DNA from: a virus
DNA: 61,218 bases
Direction: 5' to 3' (one strand)
Virus record (IMG/VR): IMGVR_UViG_3300017917_002198
Location: 1 to 61,218 of that record
Shown here: piece by piece, positions 11,596-20,392 of the stretch
Position numbering within the stretch: the first letter of the stretch is position 1
Layout of the letters: each line of letters opens with the position of its first letter
Notes under the pieces: generated by a model
The model's database searches: none
What the model was told of the DNA's origin: nothing
What the model saw: the letters and a program-made list of their open reading frames with translations, nothing else
Translations under genes and position numbers: made by a program

Positions 11596-11781
11596 ATGAG
11601 ATTTAAAAACAACGTTTTAGACAAAATAACACAATTGGAAGCTAATGTTAGTAAAATCCAATTTCAAGTAAACAGAGGAATGGAGCAAGATTTAATATTA
11701 GACTCTATTGAACAGTTAAAGGAACAAATTGAAAAAACTCGTGAAATCATCTCTCTTGAACCGGATGATTCCATACAATAA
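11596..11781 (+). CDS. Short coiled-coil protein, 61 aa
   Basis: Heptad-like pattern across most of the length (MRFKNNVLDKITQLEANVSK, DLILDSIEQLKEQIEKTREI) and a short acidic tail. It precedes a membrane-anchored coiled-coil protein, so the two may be partners. No family is recognised. Confidence 0.7.
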   Translation: MRFKNNVLDKITQLEANVSKIQFQVNRGMEQDLILDSIEQLKEQIEKTREIISLEPDDSIQ

Positions 11782-11790
11782 TTTTAACTA

Positions 11791-12063
11791 ATGTGGGTAT
11801 CACTTTTAATAATTCATGTTGTTGAATTAGTTGCTTTAGGAGTATTTTTACTTATTAGACGTAATAAAGCTCTAGAAAACGCTGTAATTCAACAAAAACA
11901 ATATATTGATGCTATTAGTATCATAATTGCTAATTCCGACGCTAAGTTAAAAGAACTTGATGTATTAGGAGCATTTCAAGCAGATGATGAAGTTGGTACT
12001 TTCTTTACTAATTTGGCTGAAATTCAAAATATAATAAACGAATTTAATAATTTTAAAGGATAA
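11791..12063 (+). CDS. Membrane-anchored small protein, 90 aa
   Basis: N-terminal hydrophobic helix at residues 2-22 (WVSLLIIHVVELVALGVFLL) followed by basic RRNK, a positive-inside orientation. A predicted cytoplasmic helix pair follows (ENAVIQQKQYIDAISIIIA, DAKLKELDVLG). Length and design recall small phage inner-membrane proteins. Function unknown. Confidence 0.7.
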   Translation: MWVSLLIIHVVELVALGVFLLIRRNKALENAVIQQKQYIDAISIIIANSDAKLKELDVLGAFQADDEVGTFFTNLAEIQNIINEFNNFKG

Positions 12064-12115
12064 TTTGGTTATTTAATTTTTCTTCCATATATTGGGATTA
12101 AAATAATAATTAACT

Positions 12116-12889
12116 ATGTCTTATTACGATACTTATGGGATCGATATATTTGCTGATGATTCCTTAGCTTTAACTAAACGAGGTAAACCACGTAAACGTA
12201 AACCCAAAGAACCTCGTGTCTATTTTACTCAAGATACTGAAGATGCTATTGTCGAATACTTAGCTTGTGATGATAGTATTGAACGTAACTTTATTTATAA
12301 TGAACGTATAGAATATGCTTTCTACAAATTAGCGGAAAACATAATTCATACGTTCAAATTTTACTACACGGATACCGATACTATAGAAGAACTTAAACAC
12401 GAAGTAATTACTTTTTTACTTGAGAAACTTCATTTATATAAACCTAACAAAGGTAAGGCATTTTCTTATTTTGGTACTATAGCTAAAAGATATCTTATTG
12501 TTTATAATGAAAATAACTACAAAAAGCTTCAAGAAAAAGCTAATGTAGATGAAAGTGATGATGAACAAATGATGCTCTATGAAAATGACAGAAACATAGA
12601 AAATGCATTTAATGAACTAGGGTTTATGGATCAATACACAAAATACATAGATACCCACTTATTTAGGTTATTTCCCAAAAAACAGGATGCTCAAACAGCT
12701 GATGCTATAGTTGAATTGTTTCGTAAACGTGAATCGTTAGAAATATTTAATAAGAAAGCATTGTATATCTATATTAGAGAAATTACTGATGTTTCTACCC
12801 CTCAAATAACTAAAATTATTAAAAAACTTAAAACAATATATTCTCAATTATATAATGAATATTATAATAATGGATATATAAAAATTTAA
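12116..12889 (+). CDS. Sigma-like factor, probable late sigma (gp55-like), 257 aa
   Basis: Residues about 60-130 have a sigma region 2 look: IEYAFYKLAENIIHTFKFYY, EELKHEVITFLLEKL, then YKPNKGKAFSYFGTIAKRY, matching the F-x-P-x-K-G-x-x-F-x-x-Y signature at the end of region 2. The basic N-terminus (KRGKPRKRKPKEPR) and a C-terminal helix-turn-helix-like segment (about 218-250) complete it. T4 gp55 is the family precedent for late transcription. It precedes the structural genes and is the obvious candidate to read the AATATTTATA motif. Assignment is from pattern, moderately sure. Confidence 0.7.
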   Translation: MSYYDTYGIDIFADDSLALTKRGKPRKRKPKEPRVYFTQDTEDAIVEYLACDDSIERNFIYNERIEYAFYKLAENIIHTFKFYYTDTDTIEELKHEVITFLLEKLHLYKPNKGKAFSYFGTIAKRYLIVYNENNYKKLQEKANVDESDDEQMMLYENDRNIENAFNELGFMDQYTKYIDTHLFRLFPKKQDAQTADAIVELFRKRESLEIFNKKALYIYIREITDVSTPQITKIIKKLKTIYSQLYNEYYNNGYIKI

Positions 12890-12894
12890 TTGTT

Positions 12895-12904
12895 TATATT
12901 TATT
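12895..12904 (+). promoter_or_regulatory. Late-type promoter motif
   Basis: TATATTTATT, 14 bases before the ATG at 12919, at the head of the baseplate block. Confidence 0.6.
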
Positions 12905-12918
12905 GATAAATAGTATTT

Positions 12919-13305
12919 ATGGTTAATTTTGACAACGTAACATTGTTTGGAAATACATCTTTATCAGATATATTTAAACAAATTCATAAAAATAATAAAG
13001 AAACTGATAAACAAATAAATGAATTTATTGATAAACTAGGACCTATAGCTACTAATGGAGCTGGATCAGCAGCTATATTAATGCCTACCGTAAAAGATTT
13101 AATTGATGTTAATGTAAAAAATAATGAACAATTGATAAAAATGGCATCTATAGCTCAAAGAGCATCTAGTATTAATAGTTCTAATATAGCTAATGATCTT
13201 ATAAACATGGATGAAATAAATGCTTTGTTAGAAGAACAAAGAGTAATACAAGACGAAGGTAAAAAATTATTAGAACAGACACCTGTAATTCAAATAAGTA
13301 AATAA
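12919..13305 (+). CDS. Putative tail/baseplate-associated protein, 128 aa
   Basis: Helical protein rich in Asn, Ile and Lys (SLSDIFKQIHKNNKETDKQI), with a small Gly/Ala-rich patch (ATNGAGSAAILMPT) and an acidic helix near the end. Its last base overlaps the next gene, and it heads a run of overlapping structural genes, so a virion or assembly role is inferred. No family is recognised. Confidence 0.6.
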   Translation: MVNFDNVTLFGNTSLSDIFKQIHKNNKETDKQINEFIDKLGPIATNGAGSAAILMPTVKDLIDVNVKNNEQLIKMASIAQRASSINSSNIANDLINMDEINALLEEQRVIQDEGKKLLEQTPVIQISK

Positions 13306-14477
13306 TGATTATAAGAACTGGTTTATCTCCTATTGTATCTTCTATAGGTAAGAATAACTATACTCCATCTAAAAAAATCCAAGTTGGTAGGGTATACGGA
13401 GTAGTTACTACTGAAAATACTCCTACTAAAGCTATGTTTAAGAAGGCTGGAGGGTTTAGTGGAATCGGGACTATATTTTATTTAGATTATGATCAATCAA
13501 AAGACGTTGCGGGTGAAAACAATGATACTTTTTTCGAGAGCTGTAAAATAGCTAGACCATTAAACCCACAATATCAATATTACCCGATATTGGGTGAATT
13601 AGTATATTTAGAAGACTTACCGTCTGCTGCGTCTCAGATAACAAGTACGTCCTCCCAAAAATATTATATAAGTATAATAAATTTATGGAATAATAATCAA
13701 CAAAATTCTCAACCTGCTAATGATAATGCTAGTTTAGGTCTTACATTTGTTGAAAATCCTAATATAAGAACTTTATTACCGTTTGAGGGTGATCATATAT
13801 TACAAGGTAGACAAGGTAACGCTATTAGATTTAGTTCTACAACAAAATTATTTAATAATTTAAATGAATGGAGTTCTGTAGGCAATGATGATAGTCCAAT
13901 TACTATATTAACTAATGGGTTTAATTATAGTCCAAGTGAACGATACCATGTTGAACAGATAAATAAAGATGCATCTTCTATATATCTTACATCTACCCAA
14001 CAGTTACCTTTACAAACGGATAAAACTGGATCTTTAAATCCAATTACTAATCCTATATTACCTTCAAAATATTTCAATCCACAGATTATTCTTAATAGTG
14101 ATAGAATAGTAATTAATTCTAAAAAAGAAGATGTATTAATTTTTGCTAAAAATAATATTGAATTAAATACTAAAAATATTATTAATTTAAATGCTGATGA
14201 AAGAGTTCATGTTAATAGTAACGCTGTGTTTCTAGGTACAGTTGATAGTAAATTACCTACGGAACCGTTGTTACTAGGTAATAAAACTTACTCTTTACTA
14301 TCAGATTTACTAGAAAGTTTATATAATTTAGGCGTAACCCTTTCAACTACTGTTGGTAGTCCTGAAGGAGCACCAGCTTTAGATATTAATAGTGCTGCTG
14401 AAACTATGTTAAATGATTTAGAAAAAATCAGTAATAATTTAGAAGGAATATTATCACAACAAAACTTTACGGCATAA
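13305..14477 (+). CDS. Baseplate hub/spike-like protein, 390 aa
   Basis: Residues 1-200 include an OB-like segment (KKIQVGRVYGVVTTENTPT) and an LPFEGDHILQGRQGNAIRFSS motif typical of gp5/gpV-like hub proteins that bind the membrane-piercing spike. Residues about 250-310 form short beta repeats (IILNSDRIVINSKKEDVLIF, NIELNTKNIINLNADERVHV), like a triple beta-helix spike. A helical end follows. It sits upstream of gp25- and gp6-like genes, as expected for a central spike. No lysozyme domain is seen. Confidence 0.72.
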   Translation: MIIRTGLSPIVSSIGKNNYTPSKKIQVGRVYGVVTTENTPTKAMFKKAGGFSGIGTIFYLDYDQSKDVAGENNDTFFESCKIARPLNPQYQYYPILGELVYLEDLPSAASQITSTSSQKYYISIINLWNNNQQNSQPANDNASLGLTFVENPNIRTLLPFEGDHILQGRQGNAIRFSSTTKLFNNLNEWSSVGNDDSPITILTNGFNYSPSERYHVEQINKDASSIYLTSTQQLPLQTDKTGSLNPITNPILPSKYFNPQIILNSDRIVINSKKEDVLIFAKNNIELNTKNIINLNADERVHVNSNAVFLGTVDSKLPTEPLLLGNKTYSLLSDLLESLYNLGVTLSTTVGSPEGAPALDINSAAETMLNDLEKISNNLEGILSQQNFTA

Positions 14478-15721
14478 TGTCTAATACATCTAATATATCT
14501 TCTGTTATTTCTCCCGATATTCTTAAAACAATATCGTCGTCTACCCTTATAAAAACTTTTGGTGATCAATTAAAAGATCAAGCAAAAGAAAAAATAATAT
14601 CAGTAGCTTTAGGTAAAACACAAGATTTACAAAACCAAATTCAAGAAGTAGTATCAACTGAAATAAAAGTAAGGTCTGATCATAGTACTGAGTTAAAACG
14701 TTTAGATAAGTTATTTAAAGAAAACCAAATAACTAAAGAGCAATATGATGAATCTGTTACTAAGGAAAATGAGGCTTTTCAATTAAAATTAAGTGAATTA
14801 GCTCTTTTAAAAAATAAGTTACAAAATGATTTAAAAAATATATTATCTGATCCTTACAGTAAAATAAAGGAAAACCAAAAGAAAAGAAAAGCACTAAGGG
14901 TACAAAAACGAGCACAACAAAAAGCAGCTAAAACTAAGGCTAAAAGAGATTTAACTAAAAAAGTAATGTTAAATGCTGCTAAAACTTTAGCACCTGTTAT
15001 AGCTCTTCAAATATCAAATAGACTTTCTTCAATTATATCTCAAAGATCAAAATTAGAGGAACTAGTAAATCAGGTAAATGCTTATATAGATCAAGCAAAC
15101 AACCCTGAAACTGTTAATATTGCTACTAATTTAAGAAGTAATACTGTTACTTTAATTAATAATAGTATTAGTAAATTAAGTAATTTACAACAAACATTAA
15201 ATCAAATAAACACATACTTAGTAGTATTTAATACTATTGTAACAGTATTATCTGCTATTCCTATACCAACAGCTGTTCCTCCTGGTATTGGTATTCCTGT
15301 TAATTTGATTATTAGAATAATTAAAACTATTGAAAAAGCAAACAAATTAATATCTGCTTTAAATGTAGTGTTAGCTATAGCATCTATATCGTTGGAAAAT
15401 GAAGTTTTAAAATTAAATGAATTAGTTTTAAAATTAAAAGATGTTAACTTAAATGGATTAGATAGTCAACAATTATCTGATCTTACATCATCTATATATA
15501 ATAATGTTGATGATTTTCCTATGTATAAAGGTTTTAAATTTAAAATTAAAGAAGAACAAAATCAAGCCTTTGTTGTTAAAGGAAATAAACGCCGATATGC
15601 TGTTGCTGTTGATCGCGATGGTGTAGAAGTATTAAAAAGTGAATATTCATTTACTTTGGACCCTAATGATCTAGTAGATCAGTTAAAATTAATTATTGAT
15701 CAACGAAATTTACAAGGATAA
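14477..15721 (+). CDS. Coiled-coil structural protein with hydrophobic segment, 414 aa
   Basis: Long helical N-terminal half with Lys/Gln-rich coiled-coil stretches (LDKLFKENQITKEQYDESVT), then a hydrophobic patch around residues 255-300 (VVFNTIVTVLSAIPIPTAV, GIGIPVNLIIRIIK). A beta-rich C-terminal domain (MYKGFKFKIKEE, RRYAVAVDRDGVEVLKSEY) resembles a tail-associated module. It overlaps the preceding hub-like gene by one base. Possibly a baseplate hub or ejected tail protein. No specific family. Confidence 0.62.
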   Translation: MSNTSNISSVISPDILKTISSSTLIKTFGDQLKDQAKEKIISVALGKTQDLQNQIQEVVSTEIKVRSDHSTELKRLDKLFKENQITKEQYDESVTKENEAFQLKLSELALLKNKLQNDLKNILSDPYSKIKENQKKRKALRVQKRAQQKAAKTKAKRDLTKKVMLNAAKTLAPVIALQISNRLSSIISQRSKLEELVNQVNAYIDQANNPETVNIATNLRSNTVTLINNSISKLSNLQQTLNQINTYLVVFNTIVTVLSAIPIPTAVPPGIGIPVNLIIRIIKTIEKANKLISALNVVLAIASISLENEVLKLNELVLKLKDVNLNGLDSQQLSDLTSSIYNNVDDFPMYKGFKFKIKEEQNQAFVVKGNKRRYAVAVDRDGVEVLKSEYSFTLDPNDLVDQLKLIIDQRNLQG

Positions 15722-15731
15722 AATATTTATA
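15722..15731 (+). promoter_or_regulatory. Late-type promoter motif
   Basis: AATATTTATA between the stop at 15721 and the ATG at 15735, leaving almost no leader. Confidence 0.55.
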
Positions 15732-15734
15732 ATT

Positions 15735-16070
15735 ATGAACATTAAAGCATTTAAAAAATTAATCAAAGAAGCTGTAACAGATGCTATTCATGAAGAGTTA
15801 CCATACATTCTTGAAGAGCACATGGTTAAACAAGAAAAAAAAGCATTACGTGAAAACCGTACACTTAATTTTACTAGTAATGATGTTCCATTAGGAGCTG
15901 ATGTTAAGTCTGCTTTACATAGTAAAATGGGAGCTATGTTTGGGTATGAAACACCTCAACCTCAATTAACAGTGGATCATACATCTAATAACCCATTTGC
16001 AGCATTTATAGAAGACGCTGGAGCTAACATGACTCCTCAAGAATTATCAGGTTTAAGAAATTTAGGATAA
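15735..16070 (+). CDS. Helix-tagged protein, candidate head cargo, 111 aa
   Basis: Start at MNIKAFKKLIKEAVTDAIHE (15735). The in-frame ATG at 15696 lies inside the upstream gene. The first 20 residues are an amphipathic basic helix ending Ile-His-Glu, matching the N-terminal tag found on many proteins in this window. The rest (about 90 residues) has a polar middle and ends ANMTPQELSGLRNLG. It lies between tail genes, so a tail or head assembly role is also possible. Confidence 0.62.
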   Translation: MNIKAFKKLIKEAVTDAIHEELPYILEEHMVKQEKKALRENRTLNFTSNDVPLGADVKSALHSKMGAMFGYETPQPQLTVDHTSNNPFAAFIEDAGANMTPQELSGLRNLG

Positions 16071-16071
16071 T

Positions 16072-16482
16072 ATGCCAATACCTCAAACGATACGAGTAAA
16101 TCCGTTAGACTTACAGAAAAATATTGCTATTGGGGTTGCTTTACCTTTTAATGCATCTGGTGTATTTAAAAGCACATATTCTACTAAAGAACAAATTAAA
16201 TCTAATCTAGTTAATTTACTTTTAACAGACGTAGGCGAACGAGTAATGAATCCTACATTTGGTTGTAATTTAAAAAGATTTTTGTTTGAAGGTATAACAA
16301 ACGATAATTCAAATTTAATAGTAGAAAGTATAGCTAATAGTATATCTATATTTGTACCTGAAATAACAGTTACTAATATTACAATAACACCTAATCCTGA
16401 TTATAATCTAATAGATTTAACCATAGATTATTTTTTAAATATATCACAAGCACCCGATCAAGTAACAGTACAATTTACATAA
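16072..16482 (+). CDS. Baseplate wedge protein, gp25/GPW-like, 136 aa
   Basis: Matches the gp25 family (related to the T4 gp25 and P2 W baseplate proteins): the conserved core LLTDVGERVMNPTFGCNLKRFLF at about residues 50-73 includes the E-R-x-x-x-P-x-F-G signature. Length is normal. It begins two bases after the preceding stop and is followed at once by the gp6-like gene, the usual baseplate wedge arrangement. It is a structural component of the contractile tail baseplate. Confidence 0.88.
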   Translation: MPIPQTIRVNPLDLQKNIAIGVALPFNASGVFKSTYSTKEQIKSNLVNLLLTDVGERVMNPTFGCNLKRFLFEGITNDNSNLIVESIANSISIFVPEITVTNITITPNPDYNLIDLTIDYFLNISQAPDQVTVQFT

Positions 16483-16483
16483 A

Positions 16484-18304
16484 ATGTCTAATGATAAAAA
16501 TATATCATATTTAAATAAAAGTTTTGGGGATTTTAAAACAGCGTTACAACAGTACGCTAAAACATATTTTCCAACAACATATAACGATTTCTCAGAGGCT
16601 ACTCCGGGTAACATGTTTATTGAAATGGCTTCATATGTTGGTGATGTAATGTCTTTTTACCTTGATTCTCAGATACAAGAGAACTTTTTATTATACGCTA
16701 AGGAGAAAGAAAATTTATACGCTCATGCCTACGTAATGGGTTATCGTCCTAAAGCATCTTATGCTTCTAATACCATTGTTGATGTATATCAACTAGTTCC
16801 TTCTATTACAAATGGTGGTATAACAACTCCTGATTATACAACATATGGTTTAATAGTACCTGTTAATACTACTTTAACATCTACATCTACTGGTGTTAAA
16901 TTTATAACTACTCAACAAATAGATTTTACAGATACTGGTAGTGCTGAAATATCTTTTATAGACAGTAACTATTATTTATTTAAGAAATCAGTACCGGCTA
17001 TATCAGCTGAAATAAAAGAAACAACAATAAACGTTGGTGTTAATCAAAAATTTGCTACTTCTAATATAGTAGATACTAATATATTACAAATATTAAATGT
17101 TACTAGCAGTGACGGTAATTCTTGGTATGAAGTTCCATATTTAGCTCAATCATCTGTATTCCAAAAAGTATCAAATCCCTCATATGGTACTGATCAAGTA
17201 CCTTATTTATTACAATTACAACAAGTTCCTAGACGCTATGTATCTAGAATCTTGTCTGATAATACATTACAGTTAGAATTTGGTGCTGGTTTATCTACAA
17301 ATAAAACAGACAGTCAAATAATACCAACAGCTGATAATATCCAAGCTGGATTAGTACCTGGTATATCGTTATTAACTAATAATTATAATGAAGCTTCTGC
17401 ATTATTCACTCAAGAATATGGTTTAGTACCATCTGGTTCGTTAACTGTAAAATATTTAGTAGGAGGGGGAATAGAATCTAATGTACCTGCTAATGACCTA
17501 AACACAATAGATACGTCAGGAATATATTTTAAAAATATACCTGGCCCATTATCTGGATCTGTTTTATCTAGTGTAGTATCAAGTAATCCAATACCTTCGT
17601 CTGGAGGTAGAAATGGCGATACAGTTGAAGAAATAAGACAAAATGCATTATATGCTTATTCAACTCAATTAAGAGCAGTAAATAAAAATGATTATATTGT
17701 TAGAGCATTATCTATGCCTTCTGATTATGGTACTGTAGCTAAGGCTTATATATCACAAGATTTATATCAAAATCCACAGCAAACAGTAGCTCATACTCAA
17801 CCTAATAACTCTTTATCTTTAGATTTATATATACTAGCGTATAATAATAACAAACAATTAATTCAAGCTTCTAATACATTAAAGCAAAATTTAGTAACTT
17901 ATATAAACCAATATAGAATGGTTACTGATGCTATTAATATTAAAGATGCTTATTATATTAATATAGGAGTTAATTTTGATATAACTATATTAAGTGGATA
18001 TTCAAATAAAGATGTTTTAACATCGTGTATATCTGTAATACAAGATCATTTTAATACTGATAAATGGGCAATTAATCAACCAATAATATTATCAAATATT
18101 ACATCTAAACTTCTACAAGTTAAAGGTGTACAATCTGTAGTTAAACTAGAAATAACAAATAAACAAGGAGGAAATTATTCACAATACGGATATGATATTG
18201 CTGGGGCAACTAAAAATGGCAACATATACCCATCATTAGATCCAGCTATATTTGAGGTGAGATTTCCTAACACAGATATACAAGGTAGAGTAGTAGTAAA
18301 TTAA
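16484..18304 (+). CDS. Baseplate wedge protein, gp6/J-like, 606 aa
   Basis: N-terminal FSEATPGNMFIEMASYVGDV, then YLDSQIQENFLLYAKEKENL and YAHAYVMGYRPK are typical of the gp6/baseplate J family, which forms the wedge ring and controls baseplate opening. The central part includes GGRNGDTVEEIRQNALYAYS, the conserved J-type motif, and the C-terminal part is beta-rich. Start is two bases after gp25-like stop. Length fits T4 gp6 (660 aa). Confidence 0.85.
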   Translation: MSNDKNISYLNKSFGDFKTALQQYAKTYFPTTYNDFSEATPGNMFIEMASYVGDVMSFYLDSQIQENFLLYAKEKENLYAHAYVMGYRPKASYASNTIVDVYQLVPSITNGGITTPDYTTYGLIVPVNTTLTSTSTGVKFITTQQIDFTDTGSAEISFIDSNYYLFKKSVPAISAEIKETTINVGVNQKFATSNIVDTNILQILNVTSSDGNSWYEVPYLAQSSVFQKVSNPSYGTDQVPYLLQLQQVPRRYVSRILSDNTLQLEFGAGLSTNKTDSQIIPTADNIQAGLVPGISLLTNNYNEASALFTQEYGLVPSGSLTVKYLVGGGIESNVPANDLNTIDTSGIYFKNIPGPLSGSVLSSVVSSNPIPSSGGRNGDTVEEIRQNALYAYSTQLRAVNKNDYIVRALSMPSDYGTVAKAYISQDLYQNPQQTVAHTQPNNSLSLDLYILAYNNNKQLIQASNTLKQNLVTYINQYRMVTDAINIKDAYYINIGVNFDITILSGYSNKDVLTSCISVIQDHFNTDKWAINQPIILSNITSKLLQVKGVQSVVKLEITNKQGGNYSQYGYDIAGATKNGNIYPSLDPAIFEVRFPNTDIQGRVVVN

Positions 18305-18318
18305 AATTAAAATAAAAT

Positions 18319-18918
18319 ATGAATTTAGAAAAATTAAAAGGACATGTCCCTGATGCTGTTATATCACAGCTACCCGACACAATTGCAAAGTTTGAATTAA
18401 ATACCCCATTACGTTTAGCTCACTTTCTAGCTCAAGCTGGTCATGAAAGTGGTGGGTTTAAAATATTAAATGAAAATTTAAACTATAGTGCAAAAGGCTT
18501 ACTAAGCATATTTAAAAAATACTTCCCAGACGCTACTAAAGCTGCTTTATATGAGCGTAAACCTGAAAAAATTGCTAATTTAGTATATGGTGGTAGAATG
18601 GGTAATGGACCTGAATCAACTGGTGAAGGGTATAAGTTTCGTGGACGTGGTTATATTCAATTAACTGGTAAAGATAACTACACAGCTTTTGGTAAATCAA
18701 TAAATGAAGATATAGCGTCTAATCCTGATTTAGTTGCTACTAAATATCCACTTTTATCAGCTGCTTGGTTTTTTCATAAAAATGGTTTACATAAAATAGC
18801 AGATCAAGGTGCTACCGATGCAGTAGTAACATCAGTTACAAAACGAGTTAATGGTGGTACAATTGGATTACCAGATCGTATTAAACATTTCAAAGAATTT
18901 TATTCTTTATTAGCATAA
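18319..18918 (+). CDS. GH19-type endolysin, 199 aa
   Basis: Glycoside hydrolase family 19 (chitinase/lysozyme fold): LAHFLAQAGHESGGF at about 33-47 holds the catalytic Glu (E43), and GEGYKFRGRGYIQLTGKDNY around residues 100-120 is the substrate-groove motif. No signal peptide or cell-wall binding domain, so it would act from the cytoplasm after membrane permeabilisation, cutting peptidoglycan glycan strands. It sits amid tail genes rather than a lysis cassette, so a baseplate-associated wall-cutting role cannot be excluded. Confidence 0.87.
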   Translation: MNLEKLKGHVPDAVISQLPDTIAKFELNTPLRLAHFLAQAGHESGGFKILNENLNYSAKGLLSIFKKYFPDATKAALYERKPEKIANLVYGGRMGNGPESTGEGYKFRGRGYIQLTGKDNYTAFGKSINEDIASNPDLVATKYPLLSAAWFFHKNGLHKIADQGATDAVVTSVTKRVNGGTIGLPDRIKHFKEFYSLLA

Positions 18919-18935
18919 GATAGTTTAACAGTTAC

Positions 18936-18945
18936 TATATTTATG
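18936..18945 (+). promoter_or_regulatory. Late-type promoter motif
   Basis: TATATTTATG, 17 bases before the ATG at 18963. Confidence 0.55.
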
Positions 18946-18962
18946 TGTAGTAATTACTAACT

Positions 18963-20057
18963 ATGGCTATTTATAAAATATTTCCTGAAAAAAGTGCTAC
19001 TCTTTATTCTTATTACCCTACTCTTAATACAGGGATTGATGAGATTTTAGAGATTAGCACTTTTAAATCTATTGGCGACACTTACGAAGTATCTCGCCCT
19101 GTAATCAAATTTCCATCAAATCAAATAACAGATGTTATTAGCAATAAAGTATCTGGTAGTGCATTCGATGCTTATTTAAAAATATTTTTAGCGGATGCTT
19201 CTCAAATTCCTTTAGAATATACATTGTTTTGTCATCCGTTAGCGGCTGATTGGAATCAAGGTACTGGAAGATTAGGTAACGTACCTATTACCACTAATGG
19301 AGTAAGTTGGGAATACACAAATCAACTAGGGGGTAATAGATGGACTCAAGGTAGTTTCCCAACAGGTATTACAGGCTCATATAGCAATAATATAGGAGGT
19401 GGAATATGGTGGACAGGATCAGCTTACCAAGCGACACAGTCGTTTACTTCAATATCTAGTAAAGATATTGAAATGAAAGTAACAAATACAGTAAGTGCTA
19501 GCTATGTAGGTAATATATCTAATTATGGATTTATATTAAAACATTCATCATCTTTAGAATTTACAACAGCATCTCAGTTTGAACTTAAATATTATTCTAA
19601 TAATACTCATACTATATACCCACCATGTTTAGAAATTAGATGGGATGATTCATCATACTCTACTGGTTCTTTAACTGTAGTTACTTCTAGTTACTACGTA
19701 GCTACATTAAATAATAATAAAGGAGAATACCAACAAGACTCAGTTCAACGTTTTAGAATAAACGTTAGAGATGTATATCCATCTGTTGTGTTTAGAACAG
19801 CATTAAATTTTGCTAATTCTAAAGCATTACCTTCTTCTTCATATTGGGCTATAAAAGATTTGGATACTGAAGAGATGGTCGTAGATTATGATACATCATA
19901 TACTAAAATTAGTTGTGATGCTAATAGTAATTATTTTGATGTTTATATGAATGGTTTAGAACCTGAACGTTATTATAAATTACTTATCAAAACAGTATTA
20001 CAAAATAAAGAAGTAGTAATATCTGATAAAGATTACATTTTTAAAGTTGTAAGATAA
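18963..20057 (+). CDS. Tail/baseplate structural protein, 364 aa
   Basis: Begins MAIYKIFPEKSATLYSYYPT and continues with a DNRLRE-like pattern: Y-P-rich opening, RPVIKFPSNQITD, then SAFDAYLKIFLADA and HPLAADWNQGTGR. Later parts are Ser/Thr/Gly-rich beta (TGSYSNNIGGGIWWTGS). Such modules serve as tail-fibre or baseplate attachment domains. It overlaps the next gene by one base. Precise role unknown. Confidence 0.68.
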   Translation: MAIYKIFPEKSATLYSYYPTLNTGIDEILEISTFKSIGDTYEVSRPVIKFPSNQITDVISNKVSGSAFDAYLKIFLADASQIPLEYTLFCHPLAADWNQGTGRLGNVPITTNGVSWEYTNQLGGNRWTQGSFPTGITGSYSNNIGGGIWWTGSAYQATQSFTSISSKDIEMKVTNTVSASYVGNISNYGFILKHSSSLEFTTASQFELKYYSNNTHTIYPPCLEIRWDDSSYSTGSLTVVTSSYYVATLNNNKGEYQQDSVQRFRINVRDVYPSVVFRTALNFANSKALPSSSYWAIKDLDTEEMVVDYDTSYTKISCDANSNYFDVYMNGLEPERYYKLLIKTVLQNKEVVISDKDYIFKVVR

Positions 20058-20392
20058 TGTCTCAAATACCAGTACAAAAAACTGTATTTAATAAAGATAC
20101 ATACAGTAGAGTAATAAATACACAATTTAATCAGTTAATAAATCAGGGATCTGAAGAGGCTCCTCTTACTTTTACTGTAGATGATTTTTTTGAATTATAT
20201 GATCAAGTATTTTATCAAATTCCTAAAGAAGGAGATTCAAATTCACATCAGTTTATATTACAAAGAGAAGCTGATTACTTAGGTGTTAGTATTAGTCAAG
20301 ATGATGTTCAAGCTTTATTAGATGAAATAACATCATTGAGACAACAAGTATTAGATGCACAACAAACAATAAACGATTTGACTAAAATATAA
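20057..20392 (+). CDS. Small tail-associated protein, 111 aa
   Basis: Acidic protein with an alpha/beta start (VDDFFELYDQVFYQIPKEGD) and a C-terminal coiled coil (DEITSLRQQVLDAQQTIND). It is encoded with single-base overlaps on both sides (20057 and 20392), so it is tightly co-translated with two large structural proteins. Related small proteins next to tail genes are known in T4-like phages, but I cannot name one. Confidence 0.65.
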   Translation: MSQIPVQKTVFNKDTYSRVINTQFNQLINQGSEEAPLTFTVDDFFELYDQVFYQIPKEGDSNSHQFILQREADYLGVSISQDDVQALLDEITSLRQQVLDAQQTINDLTKI